Of a stretch of 64,000 nucleotides of DNA, positions 26,882 to 36,370 are shown piece after piece. The position numbers and the translations under genes were made by a program. The first letter of the stretch is position 1. Every line of letters starts with the position of its first letter. This DNA comes from Candidatus Sphingomonas phytovorans. Lineage in GTDB: Bacteria > Pseudomonadota > Alphaproteobacteria > Sphingomonadales > Sphingomonadaceae. The stretch covers positions 1,986,501 through 2,050,500 of the forward strand of contig CP119314.1 of assembly GCA_029202385.1 (NCBI GenBank). Reading direction: 5' to 3'. The notes under the pieces are model-generated. The model saw only the letters and a program-made list of their open reading frames with translations, was not told where the DNA came from and did no database searches.

Positions 26882-28363
26882 CTACGAGGTCAGCCCGCCA
26901 AGGCAGAGATATTTTATCTCCAGATAATCCTCAATTCCGTAGCGAGAACCTTCCCGGCCGGTACCCGATTCCTTCACCCCGCCAAAGGGCGCAACCTCAG
27001 TCGAGATGATGCCGGTGTTGATGCCGACCATGCCATATTCAAGCGCTTCCGCCACACGCCACACACGCCCCAGATCCCGCGCGTAGAAATACGCCGCGAG
27101 ACCGAAGCGGGTATTGTTGGCCTGCGCGATGACGTCGCCCTCGTCCTCGAACCGGAACACCGGAGCAAGCGGCCCGAACGTCTCCTCCTGCGACACGGCC
27201 ATCGCCGCGGTGACGCCGGTCAGCAACGTCGGCTCGAAGAAAGTGCCGCCGAGCGCCGAACGCCCGCCGCCACAGACAATGGCCGCCCCCTTGCCGACCG
27301 CGTCGGCGATGTGGCGCTCGATCTTGGCGAGCGCCGCCGCATCGATCAGTGGCCCGATGTCCGTGCCCGTGGCTGCCCCATCACCGACCTTCAGCGCGCG
27401 CACGGCACCGGCCAGTCGCGCGACGAAAGCATCGTGAATTCCCGCCTGCACATATAGACGGTTGGCACAGACGCAGGTCTGTCCGGCATTGCGGTATTTC
27501 GACGCCATCGCGCCCGCTACCGCCTGATCCAGATCGGCGTCGTCGAAGACGATGAAGGGCGCGTTCCCGCCCAGTTCCAGACCGAGTTTCTTCACCGTAT
27601 CGGCGGATTGCCGGAACAAGAGCTTGCCGACCTCGGTCGACCCCGTGAACGAGAGTTTGCGGACCACCGGGCTGGCAGTCATCTCGCCGCCCATCGTCCG
27701 CGCATCGGTGGTGGGAAGAATGCTCAGCAACCCGGCAGGCAGCCCCGCTTCCTCCGCCAGCACCGCAAGCGCCAGCGCCGACAGCGGCGTCTGCTCGGCG
27801 GGTTTGACGACGATGGCACAGCCCGCCGCCAGCGCGGGCGCGACCTTCCGCGTGATCATCGCCGCCGGGAAATTCCATGGCGTGATCGCCGCGACCACCC
27901 CAACGGGCTGCTTCAGCACCAGGAGGCGCTGATCGGCATTGTGCGTGGGAATGATATCGCCATAAGCGCGCTTGCCCTCCTCGGCGAACCATTCGAGGAA
28001 AGACGCGGCATAAGCGATCTCGCCTCGACTTTCGGCGATTGGCTTACCCTGTTCGGCGGTCATCAGGATCGCGAGATCCTCCTGATGCGCCATCATCAGT
28101 TCGAACCAGCGCCGCAGGATTACCGCGCGCGCCTTTGCGGTGGTCGCCGCCCACGCCGGCATAGCGGCGGCCGCCTGCTCTATCGCCGCGCGCGTTTCGG
28201 CGAGGCCCATATCGGCCACTTCCGCCAGTTGCGCGCCGTTCGCCGGGTTGGTGACGGCAAAACGTCGCTCCCCGCCAGTCCAGCGACCACCCAGAAATGC
28301 ATCCGCGCGCAGCAGATCGGGGCGGCTCAAACGCACGGGAGAAGAAACTGCATTGTTGCTCAT
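26882..28363 (-). CDS. gabD: Succinate-semialdehyde dehydrogenase (GabD type)
   Basis: A 493-residue NAD(P)-dependent aldehyde dehydrogenase. The catalytic Glu is in LGLELGGNAPF and the catalytic Cys in AGQTCVCANR; the cofactor loop is FTGSTEVGKLL. The phrases ITPWNFPAAMITRKVAPALA and GREGSRYGIEDYLEIKYLC are those of the succinate-semialdehyde group. Succinic semialdehyde is the product of HpaI, so this enzyme can close the ring-cleavage pathway encoded 20 kb away. The start at 28363 gives the usual N terminus; the frame is open upstream into the divergent promoter. Confidence 0.85.
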   Translation of the reverse strand: MSNNAVSSPVRLSRPDLLRADAFLGGRWTGGERRFAVTNPANGAQLAEVADMGLAETRAAIEQAAAAMPAWAATTAKARAVILRRWFELMMAHQEDLAILMTAEQGKPIAESRGEIAYAASFLEWFAEEGKRAYGDIIPTHNADQRLLVLKQPVGVVAAITPWNFPAAMITRKVAPALAAGCAIVVKPAEQTPLSALALAVLAEEAGLPAGLLSILPTTDARTMGGEMTASPVVRKLSFTGSTEVGKLLFRQSADTVKKLGLELGGNAPFIVFDDADLDQAVAGAMASKYRNAGQTCVCANRLYVQAGIHDAFVARLAGAVRALKVGDGAATGTDIGPLIDAAALAKIERHIADAVGKGAAIVCGGGRSALGGTFFEPTLLTGVTAAMAVSQEETFGPLAPVFRFEDEGDVIAQANNTRFGLAAYFYARDLGRVWRVAEALEYGMVGINTGIISTEVAPFGGVKESGTGREGSRYGIEDYLEIKYLCLGGLTS

Positions 28364-28532
28364 CACGAAATCCGCACCTGTTTGAGAAAGACCCTTATGC
28401 GCGTCTCCAATGGCGGAAAGGAGTGGCCATACGGGAAAGAAACGACGCGCCGGCTCAACCCAGATGTCTTCTGTCGCGGCCAGCGCGACCTTCCCCGGGT
28501 CACTCACCCTTGCCAAAGTCGCGAAAGAAACA

Positions 28533-28542
28533 TAACATGTTA
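28533..28542. promoter_or_regulatory. TAACATGTTA operator candidate
   Basis: A perfect 10-bp palindrome just ahead of the ribosome site of the ThDP enzyme and in the divergent gap with gabD. The same sequence, extended to 12 bp, occurs at 42019-42030, and near matches at 46249 and 46329. The size suits a MarR/HpaR dimer. Confidence 0.5.
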
Positions 28543-28562
28543 AACGAATGGAGGCAATTCGC

Positions 28563-30245
28563 ATGAGTGAAACAGCAGACGGTGGTGCAGTGAAAATGAC
28601 GGGCGGTCAGGCGCTGGTTGGGCAATTGATCGTGGAAGGCGCGAAGGACATTTTCGCGATCCCGGGCATCCAGCTCGATTGGGCGGTGGATGCGATCCGC
28701 CAGCGCTCGGACGAATTGCGTATGATCGTCCCGCGTCACGAACAGGCGACCTCCTATATGGCGGACGGCTATGCCCGCACCACGGGCCGCGAGGCGGTGT
28801 GCATGGTCGTCCCGGGCCCCGGCATGCTCAATGCGCTGTCGGGCATCGCGACCGCTTATGCCTGCAACGCACCGGTGCTGTTCCTCGTTGGCCAGATCCC
28901 CAGCAGCACGATCGGCGCCGGCCACGGCATGTTGCACGAAATCCCGGATCAGAGCGGCGTGCTCAAGTCGATGACCAAGTGGCACGGCATCGCCAGGACC
29001 CCGGCGGAGATTCCCGGGCTCGTCCATGAGGCGTTCGTCCAGTTGCGATCGGGCACGCCGCGCCCGGTCGCGCTGGAGGTGCCGCCCGACGTGCTTCAGG
29101 CGACCGGCATGGTGTCGCTGCTGCCGCGCGCCGAACGGGTTCGCAAGGCTCCGGCCGCCGACGCGATCGCACGCGCCGCACAAGCCCTGGCCGGCGCGCG
29201 CCATCCGGTGATCTGCGCCGGCGGCGGCGCGGTGGCGAGTGGTGCCACCGCCGAGATTCAAGCGCTCGCGGAGCGGCTGCAGGCGCCGGTGGTGATGAGC
29301 GAGGCCGGTCGAGGCCTGATCGATGATCGCCACCCGCTCGCGTTGATCGCGCTGGGCGGCCGTGCGGTATTGCCGCATGCCGATGTCGTGCTGGTCGCGG
29401 GCAGCCGCTTCCTCGACGGCACCGCGCAGCCGACCGACAAGCGCGACGGCGTGACCTATATCTATCTCAACACCACTCCCAACCACATGGGCGCGCCGCG
29501 CGCTGAGGGAATCCAGCTTGAGGGCGATGTGCAGGAGGGCGCCCGCGCGCTGCTCGACGCGATCGGCACGGGGCAGGCCCCGTCGGCGGGCGATCGTATC
29601 GCCAAGGTCAAGCAATGGGTCGCGCAGCAGGTCAGCGCGATCCGGCCGCAGCATGATTATGTGCAGGCGCTGCGCGAGACGATGGCCGATGACGATATCC
29701 TCGTCAGCGAACTGACCCAGGTCGGCTATTATTCGAACATCGGCTTCCCCGTATACGGCCCGCACTCCTTCATCACGCCGGGTTATCAGGGCACGCTGGG
29801 GTACGGCTTCAACACCGCGCTGGGTGCCGCCCACGGCAATCCCGATCGGCGCGTCGTCTCGCTCAACGGCGACGGCGGCTTCAGTTGGGGAATGCAGGAA
29901 CTGGCGACGCTTGCGCGCGACGGCCTGAATGCGTCGATCGTCGTGTTCGTCGACGGCAAGTTCGGCAATGTGCAGCGCATCCAGCGCCGCGTGTTCGGCG
30001 CCGAGTTCGGCACCGACGTCGCCAGCCCGGATTTCGAACTGCTCGGCCGCGCTTACGGCTTGCCGACCGTGATCACGGATTCGCCCGATGGTCTCCGCAG
30101 CGCGCTGCGCGCGGCGAAGGAGCGCGGTGGCCCGGCGCTGATTGCCGTGAAGGTCGGCGAAATGCCCAGCCCATGGGCGCTGATCCACCCGTTCGTGCCC
30201 TCGCCAGTGCCGGTACCGCCCAACCCGCTGGGCGATCCCGCCTGA
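28563..30245 (+). CDS. ThDP-dependent 2-oxoacid decarboxylase / acetolactate-synthase-like enzyme
   Basis: A 560-residue enzyme of the acetolactate synthase / benzoylformate decarboxylase superfamily. The Glu that activates the cofactor is Glu60 (VPRHEQATSYMADGYA). The ThDP-Mg motif starts at GDG 436-438 (GDGGFSWGMQELATLARDG). No acetolactate-synthase small subunit is nearby, so isoleucine/valine synthesis is unlikely. In this catabolic setting, decarboxylation of an aryl-pyruvate made by the aminotransferase at 53 kb is plausible but unproven. The start at 28563 has GGAGG upstream. It is divergent from gabD and followed by a strong terminator. Confidence 0.75.
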   Translation: MSETADGGAVKMTGGQALVGQLIVEGAKDIFAIPGIQLDWAVDAIRQRSDELRMIVPRHEQATSYMADGYARTTGREAVCMVVPGPGMLNALSGIATAYACNAPVLFLVGQIPSSTIGAGHGMLHEIPDQSGVLKSMTKWHGIARTPAEIPGLVHEAFVQLRSGTPRPVALEVPPDVLQATGMVSLLPRAERVRKAPAADAIARAAQALAGARHPVICAGGGAVASGATAEIQALAERLQAPVVMSEAGRGLIDDRHPLALIALGGRAVLPHADVVLVAGSRFLDGTAQPTDKRDGVTYIYLNTTPNHMGAPRAEGIQLEGDVQEGARALLDAIGTGQAPSAGDRIAKVKQWVAQQVSAIRPQHDYVQALRETMADDDILVSELTQVGYYSNIGFPVYGPHSFITPGYQGTLGYGFNTALGAAHGNPDRRVVSLNGDGGFSWGMQELATLARDGLNASIVVFVDGKFGNVQRIQRRVFGAEFGTDVASPDFELLGRAYGLPTVITDSPDGLRSALRAAKERGGPALIAVKVGEMPSPWALIHPFVPSPVPVPPNPLGDPA

Positions 30246-30269
30246 CGGGCGCTAACGCATTGTTCCTGG

Positions 30270-30307
30270 AAGCCCGGTTCGGCCCTGCCGCACCGGGCTT
30301 TCTTTTT
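30270..30307 (+). terminator. Intrinsic terminator after the ThDP enzyme
   Basis: AAGCCCGGT (30270-30278) and ACCGGGCTT (30292-30300) form a perfect 9-bp stem followed by TCTTTTT. A good rho-independent terminator 25 bases after the stop codon. Confidence 0.85.
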
Positions 30308-30504
30308 GGGAAGCGGATCACGCCGTGAGTTGCGGAAAGGGCGGCAGGCACTATCAGCCGCGCTCGGCCGGTCCAGGCGCTAGCGCCGATCCAGGATATC
30401 GCCTCGATGACGGGCGGGCCGGACCCTGACGCGTCGCGGCGGATTATGGGCAGCCCCATCCGCGCGAGCGCACCGGGGCCACCTCGTTAGTTAGTGGCGG
30501 AAAG

Positions 30505-31854
30505 CTATGCCTCGTGCGCGGCGAAGAAGCGCCGGCGCGCGCGCATCAGCATCGCGCTGAGCAGCAGCGAGAGCAGCATGATGACCGGATAGCAGGCGAC
30601 AATCGCCCAGACGATGCCGAGCGGACCACCAATCACCCGCTCACCGATGAAGGCGAAGACGCTCGATCCGATCGTCTGGCCGAGGAAATTCTGCGCGAGG
30701 TTGAACAGGGCAATGATCTTGCCGATGTGGTAGCCTGGCGTGATCTCGGTGATGATCGCGAAGGCAGCGATCGGCATCGATCCGATCAGCAGATTCGCCA
30801 GCGCGAGGCAGATCCACACGCCCGTCGTCCCCTGCACCAGGAACATGCCGATCACCGGCACGATCTGCAGCGCCTGAAGCGCGATCGATATCTTGAGGAT
30901 GGCGTCGCGGTCCCCCGCCAGCGATCGGCGATCGATCAGAAACCCAGCTCCCAGCGATCCGATGGCCGAGCAGATAAGGGCGATCGTCCCGGCCGTTGGC
31001 CCGACCACTTCCGGCGGCAAATGATGCTGGCGCTCGATCGCCGGGGCAAGCCACGCGCTCCACCCGGTATTGGCCAGTGACCAGAGGACCGCCGCGCCGA
31101 ACACCAGAAAGTAAAGCTTCGCGTTGCCGCGCATATGGCGCAGCGAATCTTTCATCCCCGGCCCGCTTCCGGCGGTCACGTCAACATCGACCCGGCGCGG
31201 CTCGCGGAAGAGGAAGATCAGGCAGCCAAGGCACAGCCCGACAAGGCCAGGGATGACCATCGCGAACTGCCATGGCTCGATGCTACCGAGAATAGGGATG
31301 CCGCGCGCGCCGCCGGATTTCGCAAACCCGTAAAGCGCACCGCCGATGACCAGCGCCAGCGCTGAGCCGACCAGGGGCGCGGTCGTATAGATCGCGAGCG
31401 GCCATGCCCGGCGGCGCGGCGGAAAACTGTCCCGGATCATCGACATGGCGCACGGCTGGAGCGCGGCCTCCCCGATCCCCAGCCCCATCCGGCTGGCGAA
31501 CAGCATCCGGTAGGAGGAGGCGAAGCCCGATAACATCGTCATGCCCGACCAGCCGACCACCGCGACGCCGAGCAACGAACGCCGGCTGAAGCGATCCGCG
31601 GCGAACCCCATCGGGATGCACGCCAGACTGTAGAGCACGGCAAAGGCGGCGCCCTCTAGCAGACTGATCTGCACGTCGCTGATGTCCAGCGAAGCACGGA
31701 TCGGGTCGACCATTGATCGCATCATGTTGCGATCGACGAACGACAGGGCGAACAGCAACGTCAGATAGGACAACAGCAGCCATGGCCGCACGCCGCGCGG
31801 ATAGGCCTCCGCCTCCCGTGCGGCGTCGCCACCGTCGATCGCGCTACCAGTCAT
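30505..31854 (-). CDS. MFS transporter, Spinster-like
   Basis: A 449-residue carrier with about 12 hydrophobic spans. The opening (LLFALSFVDRNMMRSMVDPI) and the loop motif (GFAADRFSRRSLLG) are those of Spinster-type MFS proteins that are common in sphingomonad aromatic clusters, where they import aromatic acids. AGGAGAGG precedes the ATG at 31854. Its promoter carries a 17-bp palindrome (31935-31951) that recurs before the aminotransferase gene at 53 kb, linking it to that transcript rather than to its neighbours. Confidence 0.85.
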   Translation of the reverse strand: MTGSAIDGGDAAREAEAYPRGVRPWLLLSYLTLLFALSFVDRNMMRSMVDPIRASLDISDVQISLLEGAAFAVLYSLACIPMGFAADRFSRRSLLGVAVVGWSGMTMLSGFASSYRMLFASRMGLGIGEAALQPCAMSMIRDSFPPRRRAWPLAIYTTAPLVGSALALVIGGALYGFAKSGGARGIPILGSIEPWQFAMVIPGLVGLCLGCLIFLFREPRRVDVDVTAGSGPGMKDSLRHMRGNAKLYFLVFGAAVLWSLANTGWSAWLAPAIERQHHLPPEVVGPTAGTIALICSAIGSLGAGFLIDRRSLAGDRDAILKISIALQALQIVPVIGMFLVQGTTGVWICLALANLLIGSMPIAAFAIITEITPGYHIGKIIALFNLAQNFLGQTIGSSVFAFIGERVIGGPLGIVWAIVACYPVIMLLSLLLSAMLMRARRRFFAAHEA

Positions 31855-31934
31855 CAGCCTCTCCTGCTTTCTCTATCGCCCGGCGCATCATCGCTAAAAC
31901 TGGTCGCAATAATCGGCACGCAATACGAAACTTA

Positions 31935-31951
31935 GTATCGCAATACGATAC
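31935..31951. promoter_or_regulatory. GTATCG-N5-CGATAC operator candidate (MFS promoter)
   Basis: GTATCGCAATACGATAC: perfect 6-bp arms with a 5-base centre, 80 bases before the MFS start. An identical architecture occurs at 53003-53019. A related half-site (GCAATACGAAAC) lies directly upstream at about 31919. Confidence 0.6.
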
Positions 31952-32114
31952 AGAATTGGTCTTGGCGACGCAATCACTATCCCTGTTTCAGCACGTCCCT
32001 CGGCAAATGAATCCAGTGATCCGCAGCACATATTACGGATGCCGGGGAAAGCCTCGCCCCCGCTTCTCGCCTGTGGAAAATGCGATGCCCGCGCGAAAAT
32101 CCGCGGAAACCAGG

Positions 32115-32648
32115 TCAGTCCTTGCCGCGCCCGGCGGCGGCGGATTGCTCGCGATTCTGTTCGTCGGGCGCGAATTGCTGAAGCGCCGCGTGGAACGCAG
32201 AGAGTTCCTTCATCAGCAGCCCGAGACGTTCCTTGCCGAACGCTTCCTGATAACCCTGGACCAACAGGCGCGTGTGTTCCGCTGTCCTGGACACCAGCGC
32301 TCGTCCGACATCGGTGATAGCGATGATCGAGCGGCGCTTGTCCTGCGGATCGACGTCGCGTGCGATCAGATCGCGCTCGCCCAGTTCCTTCAGGATGCGC
32401 GTGACGCTCGGACCGTGCAGCATCGCGCTGGTGGCCAGCGTTGCGATATCCAGTGGCCCTTCGTCACTCAGCACGCGCAACACGCGCCATTGCTGCTCGG
32501 TCACGTCCGCCGCACGCAACTCCGGCCGGATCGGCGCCATGGTTGCCTCACGCGCCGCAAGCAGCAAGCCGGCGATTGAATGCCGATAGGGCGGCAGGCC
32601 ACTAATCTCATCAGACATCATGTTCGACATCGCACAAACTGGGGCCAT
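32115..32648 (-). CDS. HpaR-like MarR-family regulator
   Basis: A regulator of 168-177 residues. The start of the folded part (SIAGLLLAAREATMAPIRPE), then LTEQQWRVLRVLSDEGPLD-like sequence (VTEQQWRVLRVLSDEGPLD here) and the wing (RDVDPQDKRRSIIAITDVG), resemble HpaR, the repressor of homoprotocatechuate degradation. It is the last gene of the operon that begins with the Rieske oxygenase at 38660, 27 bases after an FAH-family gene. The start is uncertain: 32648, 32630 and 32621 are all in frame and none has a good ribosome site. The palindromes near ATAACATGTTAT in four promoters could be its operators. Confidence 0.75.
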   Translation of the reverse strand: MAPVCAMSNMMSDEISGLPPYRHSIAGLLLAAREATMAPIRPELRAADVTEQQWRVLRVLSDEGPLDIATLATSAMLHGPSVTRILKELGERDLIARDVDPQDKRRSIIAITDVGRALVSRTAEHTRLLVQGYQEAFGKERLGLLMKELSAFHAALQQFAPDEQNREQSAAAGRGKD

Positions 32649-32675
32649 GGCAAATAGGACAACAGCACCGGCCGG

Positions 32676-33647
32676 TCAGCCGGCATGGCCTTTCAGCCGG
32701 TTGCGCAGAACGCCGATGCCCTCGACCTCCAGTTCGACCACGTCGCCATCGTCGAGAAAGGTCAGGCTTTCATAGCCGCACCCGTCGCCCACGGTACCCA
32801 GCGCGATCAGATCCCCCGGATGGAGCGTTTCGTCGCGCGAGATATAGGCGATCGTATCGACGATCGAATGCTGCCCGCCCCCCGAAATAGTTCGGACGCG
32901 CTCCTCGCCATTGACTCGGGCGATCATGGTCAGCGCTTCGGGATCGGCTATCTCATCTGCAGTGACGATGCATGGGCCGATTGCGTTGCCGGTATCGAAA
33001 TCCTTGCCCTTGGCCGGGCCGAAACGGAATTGCGTTTCGCGCGACTGAATGTCGCGGGCTGAGAAATCATTGAAGATCGTATAGCCGAACACCGCGTCGA
33101 GCGCGTTTTCAGGCGTCAGATCACGCGCCGGGCCACCGATGACGATCGCCAGCTCCAGCTCATAATCCATCAGCTTCGCGGTGCGCGGCCGGATCACCTC
33201 GGCGTCCGGCCCGATGACGGTCATCGGGTTGCCTTTGTAATAGAGCGGCTGCTCGAACCACACCGGCGGAATCTCGAACAGGCCGGCGGCGCGGAACTTC
33301 TCCAGCGTCGCGGCCGGATCAGGGGTTGCGTTGGCGCGAAGCTGCATCGCCGCGGCGATCGCCTGACGGACGTGCTTTTCGTAATTGCCGCAATCGCGGA
33401 TCTGCGTCGGTCGGGGAAGCGGCGCGAGAAGCTGAACCTCGTCGAGCGCGATCGTCTCGCCGCTCTCCATCAACCCGGCGATCCGCGCCAGGCCGGCACG
33501 ACCGGCGGTGATCACCGCGATCATATCGCCCAGCATCTCGCCGCCGTCGCACGCCGTGGCAGCGGCAATGTCGAACACCCGGCCATCGCCGGTCAGCGCG
33601 CCGGGGCGAGCATGTCCCTGCCGATTGCGAAAAGTCACCAGTTTCAT
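32676..33647 (-). CDS. Fumarylacetoacetate hydrolase family protein
   Basis: A 323-residue protein of the FAH superfamily, whose members hydrolyse or decarboxylate 2-oxo-enoates from ring cleavage. Marks are a N-terminal small domain, YELELAIVIGG (metal Glu ligands), GYTIFNDFSARDIQ, and the C-terminal DLIALGTVGDGCG. It has AAGGAG before the ATG, overlapping the stop of the flavin hydroxylase gene. Probably acts on the product of the LigB-type dioxygenase in the same operon. Acylpyruvate hydrolase is the nearest broad description. Confidence 0.8.
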   Translation of the reverse strand: MKLVTFRNRQGHARPGALTGDGRVFDIAAATACDGGEMLGDMIAVITAGRAGLARIAGLMESGETIALDEVQLLAPLPRPTQIRDCGNYEKHVRQAIAAAMQLRANATPDPAATLEKFRAAGLFEIPPVWFEQPLYYKGNPMTVIGPDAEVIRPRTAKLMDYELELAIVIGGPARDLTPENALDAVFGYTIFNDFSARDIQSRETQFRFGPAKGKDFDTGNAIGPCIVTADEIADPEALTMIARVNGEERVRTISGGGQHSIVDTIAYISRDETLHPGDLIALGTVGDGCGYESLTFLDDGDVVELEVEGIGVLRNRLKGHAG

Positions 33648-33657
33648 GGGTCGCTCC

Positions 33658-35313
33658 TTATGCCGCCGCGCCGCGCAACCGGTCTACCAGCGCCGTGACA
33701 TCGTCAGGCAGCGCGTTCCCCCGCCACCCGACATGCAGGTCCGGCCGGGAAAGCAGCAGATTGTGGCGATAGACACCGGTGCGCTCGTCGTCAGCGACAT
33801 CGATCACAATCAGCGGCATCCCGACGGTGGCTGCCGCCGTCTCCAGCGCGGTCACGTCGACCGACGGATCGAACCGCAGCACCGTATAGTCTTGCCCGAA
33901 GTCGTCATAGGCGGAGTTGCCATTGCGCCGCCAGAAATGCGGCGTGCGGCATCCCGGCACGGTCGATTGCTCGAAATGAGCCATCGAATAGGCAGGCTGA
34001 TCTTCCCCATCATAGGAAATGATCGGAGAATCCGGATAGAAATAGCCGAAGTTGAGTCCGCCGCAGCAATATTGCTGAACGTTCAACGCATAGACCTGCT
34101 GCCCCAGCGCCGCGCGCGCTGCTTCGCCTTCGGGGCCATCAAGCTCGACTGCTTCCGGCACCGCGCGACGATGCGCGATCGCGCTCAGCGCGTGGTTCAT
34201 CGCGAAATGCGATACCTGCTCGGTAATCGGCAGCCGCTCGCCCTCATAAGCGTCGAGCAGATGCTCCCCGCCCCAGCCGTTCAGCGTCGCCGCGAGCAGC
34301 CACGTCAGGTTCATCGCATCGGCGATCCCGGCGTTCATGCCGAAGCCGGCATAAGGCACCCACAGATGCGCGCTGTCACCGCAGATGAAGATGCGGCGGT
34401 CGCGGAACTTGTCGGCCACCAGCCGGCGACCGATCCAGTCCTCCTTGCTGATCACCTCGAAGTCGAAATCATCGTCCACGCCGAGGATGGTGCGGATCGA
34501 CGCATCGCGATCGATCGCATCGAAATCTTCTTCATGCTCATAGAGATAGTTGTGGATCAGCCAGGTCTCGCGCCCGTCGATCGCCACCGTATTGCCGGAA
34601 CGGCGCGCATTCAGCGACAGGTTCATCCAGCCGGGCCGGCCGCGCATCATCTCCAGAAGACGCGGGGCGCGGATATAGGTCGATTGCACGCGCTGGACGA
34701 CCGCATCGCCCGACAGTTCAGCGCCGATGATCGAGCGCACGCGCGACCGTCCGCCGTCGCAACCGACCAGATAGAGCGCGGTCAGCGTTTCGATGGTACC
34801 ACTGGCCAGATCGCGCACCGTCACGGTGACGCCGTCCGCATCCTGCGTCGCATCGAGCAGTTCGGTTTCCGTGCGGATCGTGATCAGCGGGTTGGTCGCC
34901 GCCTGCGCGAAGATCAGCGGCTCCAGAAAAATCTGGTTGATCCGGTGCGGGGGCTCAGGCGTCGGCCACCATGTGTCCGGCCCGGTGAAATCGGTCCAGC
35001 GCTCGGCCCGTGCCGGGATCGGAATCCTAGTGATCTCATGCCCCTGCGTCACGCTGGTGCGATAGACGCAGTCATTGGGATAATCCGACGGCAGGCCGGC
35101 ATCGCGCACCACATCGGCAAAGCCCAGCCGGCGAAACGCCTCCATCGTGCGTGCTGCGACATGGTTGCACTTCACGCTCGGCGGCTGGCCCGCCTTGCGG
35201 GTCTCGACAATGATCGAGCGCACGCCGCGCCGCGCGAGATCCAGAGCCACCACCAGCCCGACCGGACCGGCGCCGCTGATCACCACCTGGGCATTGCTAG
35301 CCGCCATCGTCAT
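33658..35313 (-). CDS. FAD-dependent aromatic hydroxylase (MhpA/PHBH fold)
   Basis: A 551-residue class A flavoprotein monooxygenase. The dinucleotide fold is VVISGAGPVGLVVALDLARR, the DG motif is LVGCDGGRSRVR, and the GD motif is FICGDSAHLWVPYAGFGMNA, all in the right order. The C-terminal ~170 residues form the extra thioredoxin-like domain of the phenol-hydroxylase/MhpA branch. It hydroxylates a phenolic ring using NAD(P)H and oxygen. Its start overlaps the stop of the LigB dioxygenase gene (ATGA), so hydroxylation and ring opening are coupled. In the absence of HpaBC it may supply the catecholic substrate. Confidence 0.85.
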   Translation of the reverse strand: MTMAASNAQVVISGAGPVGLVVALDLARRGVRSIIVETRKAGQPPSVKCNHVAARTMEAFRRLGFADVVRDAGLPSDYPNDCVYRTSVTQGHEITRIPIPARAERWTDFTGPDTWWPTPEPPHRINQIFLEPLIFAQAATNPLITIRTETELLDATQDADGVTVTVRDLASGTIETLTALYLVGCDGGRSRVRSIIGAELSGDAVVQRVQSTYIRAPRLLEMMRGRPGWMNLSLNARRSGNTVAIDGRETWLIHNYLYEHEEDFDAIDRDASIRTILGVDDDFDFEVISKEDWIGRRLVADKFRDRRIFICGDSAHLWVPYAGFGMNAGIADAMNLTWLLAATLNGWGGEHLLDAYEGERLPITEQVSHFAMNHALSAIAHRRAVPEAVELDGPEGEAARAALGQQVYALNVQQYCCGGLNFGYFYPDSPIISYDGEDQPAYSMAHFEQSTVPGCRTPHFWRRNGNSAYDDFGQDYTVLRFDPSVDVTALETAAATVGMPLIVIDVADDERTGVYRHNLLLSRPDLHVGWRGNALPDDVTALVDRLRGAAA

Positions 35314-36332
35314 TGCCACGCCACGAAAGCACAGGACGATCCGGTGCCGCCTTCGGTGCGGTAAAGCGTCTGATAGTCGATCTCGCGCATCGTCAACCCG
35401 GCGTGCCGCATCGCCGCCGAGGTGGCGATCCAACTCTTGCACTCCGACGTACCGGCCATCAGTTCATTCTGTGGAATGGCTGACAGGGCAGCCTCATCGT
35501 CATTCGCCAGCGCGTTCAAAAAGCGGCGATCCCATTCCGGATCGACCACGAAGTGCGTCAGGCCGCCCGTGGTGAGGACCGCGACACGTGCATCGCTATC
35601 CCACGCCGCGATCGCGCGGGCGACCGCGCCACCGAACGCGTAGCAGCGCGCAGCGGAGGGGCTGTTGTCGAAATACCAGCAATTCACGTCAACCGGCACA
35701 TTCGGCTTCATGTGATCGCGGATCACATTCTTGTAGAGGAAGCCGTAGGCATGCGGCAGGCCGAACATCAGCGACCTGTCGTTCAGTACGGTCGGCTTTT
35801 CATGGCACAGCGTCACATCGAACGCGCTCTCGCGCACCAGATGCCGCGCGATATGCTGGCCAAGCGCGCGGTTGCCAGGGAAGGCGACGCGGGCATCGGG
35901 CAAATGGCCGTGATCGGAAAGCTCGATCCCGATCGGCAGCCGCGCGTTCTGCTCCGCCGTGCGTGGCAGGTTGGGCAGTTCGTCGGCGGCGATCACGGCG
36001 AACGCCGGCACGATCTCCGAGAAGAATTCGTGCTGGTCGTTGCCGATCATCACCACCACGTCGGGGTCGACCTCCCGGAACAGGGCGTGAAGCGTGTCCA
36101 TTGCCGCAAACGATGCGTCGAGCGCGGCGCGGCGCGTTTCGATCGCAAGCCGCTCGCCCAGTTTCTCATCCGCGCGCGCCGCCGCCAGTTCGGCATAGGT
36201 CATCTTCTTGCCGTGGAACCACAAGGGCACACCGTCCTTGCGATCACGGTCCCCGCGAAGATCCCAATCCTCCGCCTGCGTATGAAGCTGCGGCGTATGC
36301 GCGCAGCCGATTCCGAGCACGATCCTGGCCAT
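35310..36332 (-). CDS. LigB-type extradiol ring-cleavage dioxygenase
   Basis: A 340-residue class III extradiol dioxygenase. Iron-ligand regions are GIGCAHTPQL (His12) and the phrase GNDQHEFF near residue 100; a catalytic His is likely in TTGGLTHFV. It resembles the beta subunit of protocatechuate 4,5-dioxygenase and gallate dioxygenase. No LigA-like subunit is next to it; gallate-type enzymes carry it fused, but there is no room here. It overlaps the flavin hydroxylase gene. AGGGGAA precedes its ATG. Confidence 0.85.
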   Translation of the reverse strand: MARIVLGIGCAHTPQLHTQAEDWDLRGDRDRKDGVPLWFHGKKMTYAELAAARADEKLGERLAIETRRAALDASFAAMDTLHALFREVDPDVVVMIGNDQHEFFSEIVPAFAVIAADELPNLPRTAEQNARLPIGIELSDHGHLPDARVAFPGNRALGQHIARHLVRESAFDVTLCHEKPTVLNDRSLMFGLPHAYGFLYKNVIRDHMKPNVPVDVNCWYFDNSPSAARCYAFGGAVARAIAAWDSDARVAVLTTGGLTHFVVDPEWDRRFLNALANDDEAALSAIPQNELMAGTSECKSWIATSAAMRHAGLTMREIDYQTLYRTEGGTGSSCAFVAWQ

Positions 36333-36370
36333 AATTCCCCTGCGCGCAATGTTTGAAGAAAAGCGGTGGT

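Noticed and set aside
28500..30188. A 562-codon minus-strand frame opposite the ThDP enzyme
   Set aside because: Antisense shadow; the plus-strand protein has both ThDP motifs.
28563..30245. Assignment of the ThDP enzyme as biosynthetic acetolactate synthase (ilvB)
   Set aside because: No ilvN small subunit or ilvC nearby, and the gene lies in a catabolic island with a pathway-type operator.
33508..35364. A 618-codon plus-strand frame opposite the flavin hydroxylase
   Set aside because: No motif in the translation, while the minus strand has the FAD, DG and GD motifs in order.
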